A stretch of DNA of 40,629 bases from Nitrospirota bacterium (GTDB lineage: Bacteria; Nitrospirota; JACRHL01). Below the pieces are notes generated by a model. It worked only from the letters and a program-made list of their open reading frames with translations, was not told where the DNA came from and did no database searches. Both the position numbers and the translations under genes were made by a program. Of this stretch, positions 7,143-15,046 are shown in pieces (positions within the stretch are counted from its first letter, which is position 1; each line of letters starts with the position of its first letter). The DNA lies in assembly GCA_029858285.1 (NCBI GenBank), contig JAOUFN010000002.1, forward strand, positions 141,896 through 182,524, in the 5' to 3' direction.

Positions 7143-8152
7143 CCGGCGGGCCACAGCCCGGCCAGCCGAAGCGCGGCAAGGACGAACAGTTCCTGATCGA
7201 GTCGCTGACCCCGAATTTCGGTCACTTCATTCGCGTCTCCGAGCTCCTGTACGAGGGGCAGACCGAATTCCAGAAGATCGAGCTGTTCGATTCGCCCCAG
7301 TTCGGCAAGGCGTTGCGCCTCGACAACGTGTTCCAGACCTCGGCGGGAGATGAATATTTCTACCACGAGATGATGGTGCACCCGGCGCTCATCACCCATC
7401 CCAACCCGGAGCGCGTGCTGATCATCGGCGCGGGCGACGGCGGCATGGCCGAGGAGGCCCTCAAGCACAACACCGTGCGCGAGGTGGTGATGGTGGAAAT
7501 CGACGGTCAGGTGGTGGATTTCTCCAAAAAATACCTGGGGGACATCCACCGCGGGGCCTTCGACGATCCGCGCATGCAACTGGTGATCGGCGACGGCTAC
7601 CAATGGGTGATGGAGGCGGCGGAACGCGGCGAGCATTTTGACGCCGTGATCCTCGACCTCACCGACCCCATCGGCCCCAGCCGCCCGCTGTACACGGTGG
7701 AGTATTACGCGGCCATCGCGCGCCTCATCGGGCACACCGGCATTCACGTGCAACACCTGGAAAACCCGGTCACCCGCAAAGAGTTGTTCGCCCAGTTGGT
7801 GGCCAACGTGCGCGCCGTGTATCACCACGTGCATCCGTTGCTGCAATATGTGCCGCTGTACGGCACCCTGTGGTCGTTTTGCAACGCCAGCCAGACGCTG
7901 GACCCGCGCGGCATGTCGCCGGTGCAGGTGGAATCGCGCATCCGCGCACGCGGACTGACGGATCTACAGGTCTACAACGGCGACACCCACCGTGCCGCCT
8001 ACGCCCTGCCCAACTTCGTGCGCACCCTGATGGACAGCGACGCACAGCCGATTCATCTGAATCAGATCGAGCGTTTCGACGCCATCACTGCCGTCTCCGA
8101 ATCCACCGACCACCTGCGCATTATTGTGGGGGGGGACTCCCCCCAGCGGTAG
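7139..8152 (+). CDS. speE: polyamine aminopropyltransferase (spermidine synthase)
   Basis: Transfers the aminopropyl group from decarboxylated SAM to putrescine, giving spermidine; cytosolic. The 337-residue protein has an N-terminal beta domain (FGHFIRVSELLYEGQTEFQKIELFD), the nucleotide-binding GAGDGG (residues 97-102), VEIDGQVVDFSKKYL, and the catalytic segment ILDLTDP with Asp173 and Asp176. The GTG at 7139 overlaps the speD stop. Length is slightly above the usual 280-310. The last codons are unusual: they run through a G8-A-C-T-C6 palindrome that encodes GGDSPQR and the TAG stop, matching the end of hscA in the same frame (see findings). Downstream, 205 bases separate it from the convergent hemL. 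No arginine or ornithine decarboxylase gene lies in the window. Confidence 0.95.
   Translation: MTGGPQPGQPKRGKDEQFLIESLTPNFGHFIRVSELLYEGQTEFQKIELFDSPQFGKALRLDNVFQTSAGDEYFYHEMMVHPALITHPNPERVLIIGAGDGGMAEEALKHNTVREVVMVEIDGQVVDFSKKYLGDIHRGAFDDPRMQLVIGDGYQWVMEAAERGEHFDAVILDLTDPIGPSRPLYTVEYYAAIARLIGHTGIHVQHLENPVTRKELFAQLVANVRAVYHHVHPLLQYVPLYGTLWSFCNASQTLDPRGMSPVQVESRIRARGLTDLQVYNGDTHRAAYALPNFVRTLMDSDAQPIHLNQIERFDAITAVSESTDHLRIIVGGDSPQR
8129..8151 (+). repeat. G7-A-C-T-C6 palindromic element, copy at speE end
   Basis: GGGGGGGACTCCCCCC followed by AGCGGTA. It differs at two of 23 positions from the copies at 40314-40336 and 40352-40374 (judged against GCGGTA there). It lies inside the last codons of speE and supplies the TAG stop. 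Confidence 0.7.
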
Positions 8153-8357
8153 CCAAGGCGGTTGCAGGGTTGTGGCCCTCTGACGGGCCTCCACGCCCGG
8201 AGCACGCGGGGGGTCTCTCTGTTCCCCAAGTCACGCCGGGGGCGGACAAGACGGGCAACTGTCCGTCTTCCCCCCTGTTTTCCCGCCGTCCCGCAGGAAT
8301 ATTGTGCTGTCCGCCCTGCGGCTCTGCCTGCGGATGGTCACATGCCGACGACCGCCG
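8153..8357. other. convergent gap between speE and hemL
   Basis: 205 bases between two genes that end toward each other. On the plus strand AAGACGG and CCGTCTT around 8248-8270 form a 7-bp stem with an 8-base loop, followed by C- and T-rich sequence ending CTGTTTT; this may terminate speD-speE transcription. No coding signal was seen. Confidence 0.4.
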
Positions 8358-9653
8358 TTAATGCCCGGGGGGGCTCCCCCCCAGAACCTCGGCGGCGGCC
8401 TGCACGGTGCGGTCAATGTCCTCGTCGGTGTGGGCCAGGGAGATGAATCCGGCCTCGAACTGGGACGGCGCCAGATAGATGCCCCGGTCCAGCATGGCAT
8501 GGAAATATCTGGCAAACAGCTTGGTGTCGCTCTGCACCGCATCGGCGTAGTTGCGCACCGCGCCTTTGCGGAAGTACATGCAGCTCATGGAACCCTGGCG
8601 GTCCAGCCACACCGCTGTGTGGGCATTGGTGGCCGCCCCCTTGAGTCCCGCCGCCAGCCGATTGCCAAGTTTTTCCAGCCGCTCGTACACGCCGGGGCGC
8701 TGAAGCTCGGTGAGGGTGGCGATCCCCGCCGTCATCGCCAATGGGTTGCCGGACAAGGTACCCGCCTGATAGACCGGCCCCAAGGGGGCGATTTTTTCCA
8801 TGATATCGCGGCGCCCGCCGTAGGCGCCCACCGGTAGGCCGCCGCCGATCACCTTGCCCAGGGTGGTCAGGTCCGGGGTGATCCCGCACAGCGATTGGTA
8901 GCCGCCGTAGGCGACCCGGAAGCCGGTCATCACCTCGTCGAAAATCAGCACGATGCCGTGCCCGCTGCACAACTCCCGCAGCCCCTCGAGGAAACCGGTG
9001 GCGGGTTTGACCAGCCCCATGTTGCCCGCCACTGGCTCGACAATGATGGCGGCGAGGCTGTCGCCGTGCTGGCGCACCAATTCACGCACCGCGTCCAGAT
9101 CGTTGTAGGCGCAGGTGAGTGTATTGCGGGCAATGTCCGACGGCACCCCGGCGCTGTCCGGCACCCCCAGCGTGGCAGCGCCGGAGCCCGCCTTCACCAG
9201 CAGGGAATCGCCGTGGCCGTGGTAACAGCCGTCGAACTTGAGGATCAGGTCGCGCCCGGTAAAGCCGCGGGCCAGGCGCAGAGCGCTCATGGTCGCTTCG
9301 GTACCGGAACTGACAAAGCGCACCATCTCCACCGAGGGTACCGCGTCGATGACCATCTCGCCCAAAATGATTTCCAGCTCGGTGGGGGCACCAAAGCTGG
9401 TGCCGTTGCCCAGGGCTTCGGCCAGGGCGCGGCGCACCGGTTCGGCGTTGTGGCCGAGGATCATCGGCCCCCAGGAGCCGACGTAATCGATATATTCGTT
9501 GCCGTCGGCGTCGAACACCCGGGCGCCGTCGGCGCGGGCGATGAAGGGAGGAGTCCCGCCCACGCCCCGGAAGGCGCGCACCGGGCTGTCGACGCCACCG
9601 GGCAGCACACGGGCGGCGCGCTTGAACAGGGATTGGGACTGGGAACGGTTCAT
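8358..9653 (-). CDS. hemL: glutamate-1-semialdehyde 2,1-aminomutase
   Basis: PLP enzyme that converts glutamate-1-semialdehyde to 5-aminolevulinate, the first committed tetrapyrrole precursor in the C5 pathway; cytosolic. It has 431 residues, normal for the family. The N-terminus shows ALPGGV-type [14 protein letters not shown], then [16 protein letters not shown] (PLP phosphate site), [10 protein letters not shown] (Asp239 contacts the PLP ring) and [18 protein letters not shown] with Lys267 as the Schiff-base lysine. ATG 9653 starts the conserved protein; the frame stays open far upstream but that part is not HemL. The C-terminus ends GGSPPGH, encoded by a G7-A-G-C7 palindrome like those at the ends of speE and hscA. 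Its promoter faces away from the divergent dehydrogenase/cob set; tetrapyrrole supply for the cobalamin genes next door is a plausible but unproven link. Confidence 0.96.
   Translation of the reverse strand: MNRSQSQSLFKRAARVLPGGVDSPVRAFRGVGGTPPFIARADGARVFDADGNEYIDYVGSWGPMILGHNAEPVRRALAEALGNGTSFGAPTELEIILGEMVIDAVPSVEMVRFVSSGTEATMSALRLARGFTGRDLILKFDGCYHGHGDSLLVKAGSGAATLGVPDSAGVPSDIARNTLTCAYNDLDAVRELVRQHGDSLAAIIVEPVAGNMGLVKPATGFLEGLRELCSGHGIVLIFDEVMTGFRVAYGGYQSLCGITPDLTTLGKVIGGGLPVGAYGGRRDIMEKIAPLGPVYQAGTLSGNPLAMTAGIATLTELQRPGVYERLEKLGNRLAAGLKGAATNAHTAVWLDRQGSMSCMYFRKGAVRNYADAVQSDTKLFARYFHAMLDRGIYLAPSQFEAGFISLAHTDEDIDRTVQAAAEVLGGSPPGH
8361..8382 (-). repeat. G7-A-G-C7 palindrome at hemL end (variant copy)
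   Basis: Minus strand: GGGGGGGAGCCCCCCC followed by GGGCATTAA. It encodes GGSPPGH and the TAA stop of hemL. It is related to, but more diverged than, the copies at the ends of speE and hscA. The flanking GACCGCC (about 8349-8356) is also found beside the hscA copy. Confidence 0.55.
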
Positions 9654-9736
9654 GGACGGCTCCGGAAAACTCGGGAAATGCCGGACATAGCCATAAAAAA
9701 TGGCCCGATAGCGCGGCAGGTCGGGGCGAGGGGCGG

Positions 9737-9766
9737 AATGTAGCGGCAGGCGACCAGCGCTGTCAA
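9737..9766 (-). promoter_or_regulatory. hemL promoter
   Basis: Minus strand: perfect -35 TTGACA (9761-9766), 18-base spacer, -10 TACATT (9737-9742). It gives a leader of about 75 bases before hemL. Confidence 0.65.
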
Positions 9767-9786
9767 GAATGCCCCGGGGTGTGCCC

Positions 9787-9815
9787 TTGCGCGCCCCCGA
9801 CACCCCCCGTATAGT
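9787..9815 (+). promoter_or_regulatory. promoter of the dehydrogenase-usp-cobJ-cobO set
   Basis: Plus strand: TTGCGC (9787-9792), 17-base spacer, TATAGT (9810-9815, five of six). It is back to back with the hemL promoter, leaving only about 20 bases between the two -35 elements. The predicted start is about 33 bases before the ATG at 9855. Confidence 0.5.
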
Positions 9816-9854
9816 GTGTGCCCGCACCCCGCAAAAAAGGCCGCCCGCGAGTTT

Positions 9855-10640
9855 ATGTCCGATACTCCGCCCCATCCCCCCCCAGCCAACGACCGCCCCG
9901 CAGCCGACCGACCGCTGGAGGGCCGTGTGGTGCTGGTCACCGGCGCCACCGGCGCCATTGGCGGGGCGATTGCCCGCACCCTTGCGGAGGCGGGCGCGAA
10001 CGTGGCGGTGGCGTCGCGCACCCTGCACCTTTCCGAGACGCTGGTGCGCACCCTGGAGCGCGACTTCCCCGGCAGCCGCTGCCTGCCCATCGAACTCGAT
10101 GTCACCAAGCCCCCTTCGGTCCGCAACATGGCCGAAAAGCTGCTCAAGCGTTACCATCGAATTGACATCGTGGTGAACGCGGCGGGGGTGATGCACATGG
10201 ACCAGGTACTGGATGCTCCGGTGGAGAATTTCACGGAAACCCTGGCCACCAACGTGGGCGGGCCGTTTCTGGTGGTCTCCGCCCTGGTGGAGGAGATGAT
10301 CCAGCGCCGCTCCGGCCTGATCCTCAATCTGGCGGGCGTTGCGGGGCTCAAGGGGGCGCCGTTTCTGGCCGCCTACTGCGCCTCCAAGGCGGCGCTGGTG
10401 TCCCTCACCCAGTCCTGGGCCGAGGAACTGGACGACTGCGGGGTGAGCGTCTACGCCCTGTGCCCGGACCTGGTGGATTCCCCCATGGTGCGCGGCCTGT
10501 TGAACGTGGACGGCGTTCCCCTGCTGGCGCCACAGGCCGTGGCGGAACGGGTGCTGGTCCTGGCCACCGGTGCGGAACGACCCGAAAACGGCGCCATCCT
10601 CACCCTGCCCGGCCCCGGCACCCTCCCGGCCCCGGCCTGA
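9855..10640 (+). CDS. short-chain dehydrogenase/reductase family protein lacking the catalytic Ser
   Basis: A 261-residue Rossmann-fold protein of the classical SDR family (FabG-like). Visible are the cofactor loop TGATGAIG (residues 29-36), NAAG (108-111), the structural or catalytic Asn134 (ATNVGG), and YCASK with Tyr174 and Lys178. The catalytic Ser expected 13 residues before Tyr (as in FabG Ser138/Tyr151) is Gly161 in NLAGVAG. The arginine at SRTLHL (about residue 55) suggests NADPH preference. The N-terminal 20 residues are Pro-rich and probably disordered. ATG 9855 is the best start, though its ribosome site is weak; a GTG at 9816 is an alternative. First gene of a plus-strand run with usp and cobJ-cobO. 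Substrate unknown; activity may be reduced or non-standard. Confidence 0.85.
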   Translation: MSDTPPHPPPANDRPAADRPLEGRVVLVTGATGAIGGAIARTLAEAGANVAVASRTLHLSETLVRTLERDFPGSRCLPIELDVTKPPSVRNMAEKLLKRYHRIDIVVNAAGVMHMDQVLDAPVENFTETLATNVGGPFLVVSALVEEMIQRRSGLILNLAGVAGLKGAPFLAAYCASKAALVSLTQSWAEELDDCGVSVYALCPDLVDSPMVRGLLNVDGVPLLAPQAVAERVLVLATGAERPENGAILTLPGPGTLPAPA

Positions 10641-10671
10641 AGGATTTTTTTTGCAGCCAAGGAGCCCCGGA

Positions 10672-11124
10672 ATGAAATTTGAACGTATCCTCTTCCCCAC
10701 CGATTTTTCCGACCACGCCGCCCACGCCCAGGGTTTTGCCCTGGACCTGGCCCGCCAGTACAAGGCGGAGTTGCACATCATCCATGTGGTGCAACTGTTC
10801 TCCTATGTGGTGGACTTCGGCATGGACACCACCGTGCAGTACGAAGCGGTGCACCACACGCTGCAAAAAATGATGGACGAACTGGCCGCCTCCCTGTCCG
10901 GCGAGCCGATGCCGGTGCGTGCCGAACTGGTGCAGGGCAACGCGGTGGCAGAGATCATTCGCATCGCCCGTGAGGACCGCAGTGACCTGATCGTCCTCGG
11001 CACCCACGGCCGCAGTGCCCTGGAACACGCCCTGCTGGGCAGCGTGGCCGAAAAGGTGGTGCGCAAGGCACCGTGCCCGGTGCTCACCGTGCGCATGCCC
11101 GGCCACACCTTCAAAATGCCCTAG
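10672..11124 (+). CDS. universal stress protein (UspA family, ATP-binding type)
   Basis: A 150-residue single-domain UspA protein, cytosolic, usually dimeric and induced in starvation or respiratory stress. It begins [12 protein letters not shown] with the ATP-contacting Asp11 and carries the full nucleotide motif G-x2-G-x9-G-S in [15 protein letters not shown] (Gly110, Gly113, Gly123, Ser124), so it should bind ATP, unlike true UspA. Start ATG 10672 has an excellent AAGGAG 8 bases upstream. It lies 31 bases after the dehydrogenase and 17 before cobJ, so the genes are probably co-transcribed. No direct role in cobalamin synthesis is implied. Confidence 0.93.
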   Translation: MKFERILFPTDFSDHAAHAQGFALDLARQYKAELHIIHVVQLFSYVVDFGMDTTVQYEAVHHTLQKMMDELAASLSGEPMPVRAELVQGNAVAEIIRIAREDRSDLIVLGTHGRSALEHALLGSVAEKVVRKAPCPVLTVRMPGHTFKMP

Positions 11125-11141
11125 GACACAGACCCATCATC

Positions 11142-12008
11142 ATGACCATTCCCCCGACCCCACCCGGCGGCGCCGACGCCGTCCCTTCTCCGGGCCGCAT
11201 CCTGCTGGTAGGCTTCGGCCCCGGCCATCTGGACCACCTCACCGGGCGTGCCCATCAGGCCATCGCCGAGGCCCAGGTGGTGATCGGCTATTCCACCTAC
11301 ATCGACCTGGTCGCCCCCCTGCTGGCGGGCAAGGAAGTGATCGAAAAGGGCATGACCGAGGAACTGGACCGCTGTGAGCTGGCCCTGGAGCGCGCCCGTT
11401 CCGGTCAGGTGGTGGCCCTCGTCTCCAGCGGCGACGCCGGGGTCTACGGCATGGCCGGGCCGACCTTCGAAGTGCTGCGCGAGGCGGGCTGGAAGCCGGG
11501 CTGCGGGGTGGAGGTGGAGGTGATCCCCGGTGTCACCGCCCTGTCCGCCTGCGCCGCCCGTGTGGGGGCGCCCCTCACCCACGACTTTTGCGCCATCTCC
11601 CTGTCCGACCTGCTCACCCCCTGGGAGGTGATCGAACGCCGCCTGGAAGCCGCCGCGTCGGCGGATTTCGTGGTCGCCCTGTACAACCCCAAAAGTGGCC
11701 GCCGCACCCGGCAGATCGTGCGCGCCCAGGAGATCCTGCTCGGTCACCGCCAGCCCGACACCCCGGTGGCGCTGGTGAAGAGCGCCTACCGCGAGCGCGA
11801 GGACATTGTCCTCACCACCCTGGCGGAGATGCTGGAGCACCCCATCGGCATGCTCACCACGGTGCTGGTGGGTAACTCCGCCACCTTCACCTTCGAGGGG
11901 TTGATGGTCACCCCCCGCGGCTACACCAACAAATACGATCTGGGCAGCGGCACGGTGCGCGCGGGCGAGACCCCGGGCCGCTCCCTGTCCTCCGGGCTGG
12001 GCGCCTGA
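11142..12008 (+). CDS. cobJ: precorrin-3B C17-methyltransferase
   Basis: SAM-dependent ring-contracting methylation of precorrin-3B in cobalamin (vitamin B12) synthesis; cytosolic. The 288-residue protein belongs to the tetrapyrrole methylase fold: RILLVGFGPGHLDHLTGRA near the N-terminus, VVIGYSTYIDLV, the SAM loop VALVSSGDAGVYGMAG, EVIPGVTALSACAARVGAPLTHDFCAISLSD and VALYNPKSGRRTRQI are all characteristic of CobJ/CbiH. The C-terminal tail after TPRGYTNKY is extra. ATG 11142 matches the family start. cobO follows 5 bases later. Only these two cob genes are present, so the rest of the pathway must be elsewhere; hemL, which feeds the same pathway, is nearby on the other strand. Confidence 0.93.
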   Translation: MTIPPTPPGGADAVPSPGRILLVGFGPGHLDHLTGRAHQAIAEAQVVIGYSTYIDLVAPLLAGKEVIEKGMTEELDRCELALERARSGQVVALVSSGDAGVYGMAGPTFEVLREAGWKPGCGVEVEVIPGVTALSACAARVGAPLTHDFCAISLSDLLTPWEVIERRLEAAASADFVVALYNPKSGRRTRQIVRAQEILLGHRQPDTPVALVKSAYREREDIVLTTLAEMLEHPIGMLTTVLVGNSATFTFEGLMVTPRGYTNKYDLGSGTVRAGETPGRSLSSGLGA

Positions 12009-12013
12009 GCGCA

Positions 12014-12637
12014 ATGGCCGCAGAGCCAGAGCCGAAGCCGGAGTTGGATGCGGCGATCGGCGACGGGGACGCCGAAAAATCCGCCCCCACCACGCCTCCC
12101 CCCAAAGCCACCCGCCGCAAGGACGGGCTGATCGTCCTGCACACCGGCAACGGCAAGGGCAAAACCACCGCCGCACTGGGGTTGGCCCTGCGCGCCCTTG
12201 GCCACGGCATGGACGTGTGCATGATCCAGTTCATCAAGGGCAAATGGAGCTGCGGCGAGCACGAGGCTGCCAAAGTGTTCGGCGAGCGCTTCGAGATTCA
12301 CCCCGTGGGCGACGGCTTTACCTGGGACACCAAAAACCGCGCCCAGGACATCGCCCGCGTGCGTGAAGGGTGGGAACTGGCCATGGACAAAGTGCGCAGC
12401 GGCCGCTTCCGCATGCTGATCCTGGACGAGATCAACTATGTGCTCTCCTACGGCTACATGGAGGCGCGCGAGGTGCTGGAGTTCCTGGCCACAAAGCCCG
12501 CCAGCCTGCACGTGGTGCTGACCGGCCGCAACCCGCCGCCGGAACTGCTGGAAGCCGCCGATCTGGTGACCGAAATGGTCAAGGTCAAACACCCCTACGA
12601 GGCGGGCATCAAGGCTCAGAAGGGCATCGAATTCTGA
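12014..12637 (+). CDS. cobO: corrinoid adenosyltransferase (BtuR/CobO type)
   Basis: Transfers the adenosyl group of ATP to Co(I) of cobyrinic acid diamide or cobalamin. The 207-residue protein has a disordered, Pro/Glu-rich first 35 residues, then the CobA-type P-loop HTGNGKGKTT (core GNGKGKTT at 45-52), VCMIQFIKGKWSCGEHEA, FTWDTKNRAQD, the Walker-B-like LILDEINYVLSYGY, and VVLTGRNPPPELLEAADLVTEM. The C-terminus KHPYEAGIKAQKGIEF is the family hallmark. Five bases separate it from cobJ. A short GCCC/GGGC hairpin followed by GGATTTTT lies just after its stop. Confidence 0.95.
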   Translation: MAAEPEPKPELDAAIGDGDAEKSAPTTPPPKATRRKDGLIVLHTGNGKGKTTAALGLALRALGHGMDVCMIQFIKGKWSCGEHEAAKVFGERFEIHPVGDGFTWDTKNRAQDIARVREGWELAMDKVRSGRFRMLILDEINYVLSYGYMEAREVLEFLATKPASLHVVLTGRNPPPELLEAADLVTEMVKVKHPYEAGIKAQKGIEF

Positions 12638-12647
12638 CCGGATTGCA

Positions 12648-12667
12648 GCCCCCCGGGGCGGATTTTT
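12648..12667 (+). terminator. weak intrinsic terminator after cobO
   Basis: Short GCCC-CCCG-GGGC type stem at 12648-12659, then GGATTTTT (12660-12667), beginning 11 bases after the cobO stop. The stem is only 4-5 bp, so read-through into the next gene is likely. The remaining 230 bases up to 12900 show no gene or recognisable RNA. Confidence 0.45.
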
Positions 12668-12900
12668 CGGGCCTCGCGCCGGGGCCGACGGTCAATTTCC
12701 TTGGACAATTTTCCCCTCTGCGGGTAATCATATGGAATGGAACCGCCATCTCCGGGGGGCACAGCCGGGGCGGCGGAAGAGTGCTTCGCGGCGATGGGGG
12801 CCGTGCGGGCAGGGACTCGAATGCGGGCCCGTGGCGCAGGACCGGTGTAACCAATCACGACGGAGCATGGAACAGGCCGCCCCGGCGGCCCCCCTTGGCA

Positions 12901-14028
12901 ATGAGCACACAGGACCTCGACAAGATCAAGAAGGCCCTGAGCCGGACCGGCCACATCTTCGAACACCAGATCGGCAAGCTGTTCGAGGACAAGGGGTGGA
13001 TGATCATCCCCAACAAGTTCTATGTGGACAAGGACGAGGAGAAGGGCAAGGAGATCGACCTGGTGGCGTACCGCATCTCCGAGGTACGCGAACAAACCGC
13101 CTACATCACGGTGGTGGTGATCGAGGCCAAGAAGAGCGAGCGCAACCGCTGGGTGTTCTTCACCAAGGGCGGGTATCAGGGCGACATCAACATGCACACC
13201 GCCCCCCTCTACTACCACAACGAGATCGAGGAAGTGAGCCGTTACCTGAGCCCCGGCAGCCTGCTGGCCGGCATGGGCGAGCGAGAGGAGCTCGACCTGT
13301 TCCAGTTCCCGCGCAAGGCCTATACCTTTTCCGAAGTCACCGAGGAACACCGTACCGCCCAGTCCTCGGCCTTTTTCCGGGTGATCGCCAGCAACACGGT
13401 GTACAACGCCATCTTCGGGGCCATGAAGGCGCAATCGTCGGAACTGGATTTTTACCGCAACCGCAAGATCGCCCGCGACGAAAAGCGGTTTTACCTGGTA
13501 TTTCCCCTGGTGGTGTTCGACGGCGGCATCCTGGAAGCGCAGATCGCCGAAAACGGCGATGTGGACCTCACCGAAACCGACGAAATCCAGTACGTCAACC
13601 GTTACCGGTCACCTGCCTACGACAGTTTCTACTCGGTCAACATCATCCACCAGAGCGCGCTTGCCCGCTACATCGACATTTACACCAAAATTCACGACGG
13701 CACCCTGTCCCAGGTAAAAAAGATGATCGGCCGCTTCTACGACAACCTCGATCTGGACAGCTTCGAGGTGCTGTGGGACCGCGTCATCGCGCGACTGCAT
13801 CAGGACCCCCAGTTTGCCCCGTTCAACCCCGGCAACCTGATCCCGCACCACTTCAACCGCGACAAGGCGATTCTCGAGATCTACGTGGACGACACCACCC
13901 TGTACAAGGCCCTCACCACCCGGCCGATGTACGATTTTACCGAAGCCATGGCCAAGATCCTCACCGAGGTTTGTGGCCGCGACATCCGCCCCCAGTTCAA
14001 GAACCACTCAAAAATTCTGAATCCGTAA
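12901..14028 (+). CDS. uncharacterised PD-(D/E)XK nuclease-like protein
   Basis: A 375-residue soluble protein I cannot name. The N-terminal third looks like a PD-(D/E)XK nuclease core: a helix with Glu21 (GHIFEHQIGKLFEDKGW), then KGKEIDLVAYR with Asp53, a strand VVVIEAKKSE with Glu75-x-Lys77, in the expected order and spacing. The remainder is a mixed alpha/beta region with many aromatic and charged residues (LDFYRNRKIARDEKRFYLVFPLVVFDGG, SPAYDSFYSVNIIHQ) and no recognised domain. ATG 12901 has no clear ribosome site; TTG 12895 is an in-frame alternative. The 263-base gap before it and weak terminator suggest a separate unit from cobO. It is convergent with the apbE-like gene and overlaps its 3' end by 32 bases. 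It could be a stand-alone restriction or defence nuclease or a DNA-repair protein; that is inference. Confidence 0.7.
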   Translation: MSTQDLDKIKKALSRTGHIFEHQIGKLFEDKGWMIIPNKFYVDKDEEKGKEIDLVAYRISEVREQTAYITVVVIEAKKSERNRWVFFTKGGYQGDINMHTAPLYYHNEIEEVSRYLSPGSLLAGMGEREELDLFQFPRKAYTFSEVTEEHRTAQSSAFFRVIASNTVYNAIFGAMKAQSSELDFYRNRKIARDEKRFYLVFPLVVFDGGILEAQIAENGDVDLTETDEIQYVNRYRSPAYDSFYSVNIIHQSALARYIDIYTKIHDGTLSQVKKMIGRFYDNLDLDSFEVLWDRVIARLHQDPQFAPFNPGNLIPHHFNRDKAILEIYVDDTTLYKALTTRPMYDFTEAMAKILTEVCGRDIRPQFKNHSKILNP

Positions 14029-15046
14029 CCCGCCGCCCCGGCCAGCCCCGGCTGGCAATCACCCGCCCCGCCTGATCCACGAACAGCGCCGACACTCCGG
14101 GAAGGGACTCCGCCAGGGGGACGCCCGCATCCGGGCCGATCACGAACAGGGCGGTGGCCAGGCCGTCGGCGGTGGCACCATCCGGAGCGCGTACAGTAAC
14201 GCTGCGCACCCCTTTCGATGGCCACAGGGTGCGCGGATCGAGTATGTGATGGTAGCGCACGCCATCAATCTCGAAAAAGCGCTCATAATCGCCGCTGGTG
14301 GAAACCGCGCCATCGGTCATCTCCAGTGTGTCCAGGGGCTGGGCGTCCGGGCCGTCACCCCGTGGCGGTCGCACCCCGATGTGCCACGGGGCGCCGTCCG
14401 GGCGATGCCCAAACGCCCGCACGTCTCCGGCCACGGCCACAATGCCCGCCCGGATGCCCCGCGCCCGCAGCAGGGCGGTTACCCGGTCAGCGGTGTAACC
14501 CTTGGCAATGGCCCCGAAGCCGATGGACATGCCCGGATGCACCAGTTCCACGCTGTCCGCCGTCACTCGCACGTTGGCGGGATCGGTGAGGTGCCGCAGC
14601 ACCGCCAACTGGGCTTCGGTCGGTACTCTGGGGGTCTGCGGGATGCCCCACAGTTTCACCGCCGGTTCCACCAGCGGGTTGAAGGCCCCGCCACTGATCC
14701 GCACCATGTCCAGGGAGCGCCGGGTCAGGTCCACAAACACCTCCGGCACCGTCGCCGGCCCCTTTCCCGCCTGCCGGTTGACCCGTGCCAGATCGCTGTC
14801 CTGCCGGTAGTTGGAAAACACCGCATCCATGTGCGCCACTTCGGCAAACCCGGCCTCCAGCGCCCGGTAACCTTCGGCGTCGGTGGGCGCCACCACGGTG
14901 ATTGCCACCGTGGTGCCCATATGGGGCTCCTCGCGGTGTACCATGTGGGGGGACGGGCGGCTGCACGCCGCCCCCAGCAGGACGGCAGACAAACAGGCAA
15001 CACGCGGAAAGGTGGAACACCACATGCGTGAGACATTCGTGACCAT
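13997..15046 (-). CDS. ApbE-family FAD:protein FMN transferase, putative lipoprotein
   Basis: Flavinylates target proteins (such as NqrB, NqrC and RnfG) on Thr or Ser with FMN from FAD, on the outer face of the inner membrane. The protein has up to 349 residues: a short signal sequence ending LLGAAC (Cys28, a loose lipobox), HMGTTVAITVVAP, SFNP-like GGAFNPLVEPAVKLWG, SIGFGAIAKGYTADRV, the flavin and metal region AVAGDVRAFG, DGAVSTSGDYERFFEIDGVRYHHILDPRTLWP and ATADGLATALFVIG. These cover the family core. Start is uncertain: ATG 15046 or ATG 15025, neither with a clear ribosome site; both overlap the start of the divergent ogt gene. A TATACT at 15055-15060 on the minus strand may be its -10. 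No target flavoprotein gene lies in the window. Confidence 0.9.
   Translation of the reverse strand: MVTNVSRMWCSTFPRVACLSAVLLGAACSRPSPHMVHREEPHMGTTVAITVVAPTDAEGYRALEAGFAEVAHMDAVFSNYRQDSDLARVNRQAGKGPATVPEVFVDLTRRSLDMVRISGGAFNPLVEPAVKLWGIPQTPRVPTEAQLAVLRHLTDPANVRVTADSVELVHPGMSIGFGAIAKGYTADRVTALLRARGIRAGIVAVAGDVRAFGHRPDGAPWHIGVRPPRGDGPDAQPLDTLEMTDGAVSTSGDYERFFEIDGVRYHHILDPRTLWPSKGVRSVTVRAPDGATADGLATALFVIGPDAGVPLAESLPGVSALFVDQAGRVIASRGWPGRRVTDSEFLSGS

Noticed and set aside
10641-10671. Terminator before the universal stress protein gene, suggested by an eight-base T-run
   Set aside because: The GC-rich sequence before the T-run is made of direct rather than inverted repeats and does not form a stable stem.
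8358-10781. A 807-codon open frame on the minus strand that includes hemL and runs far upstream of it
   Set aside because: Only the part from 9653 down is HemL. The upstream part overlaps the dehydrogenase gene on the other strand, which has clear family motifs, and is low-complexity sequence due to high GC.
12800-12850. Possible tRNA: GGACTCGAATG resembles the T-loop on the opposite strand
   Set aside because: The flanking bases do not form the 5-bp T-stem, and no acceptor or anticodon stem can be built around it.
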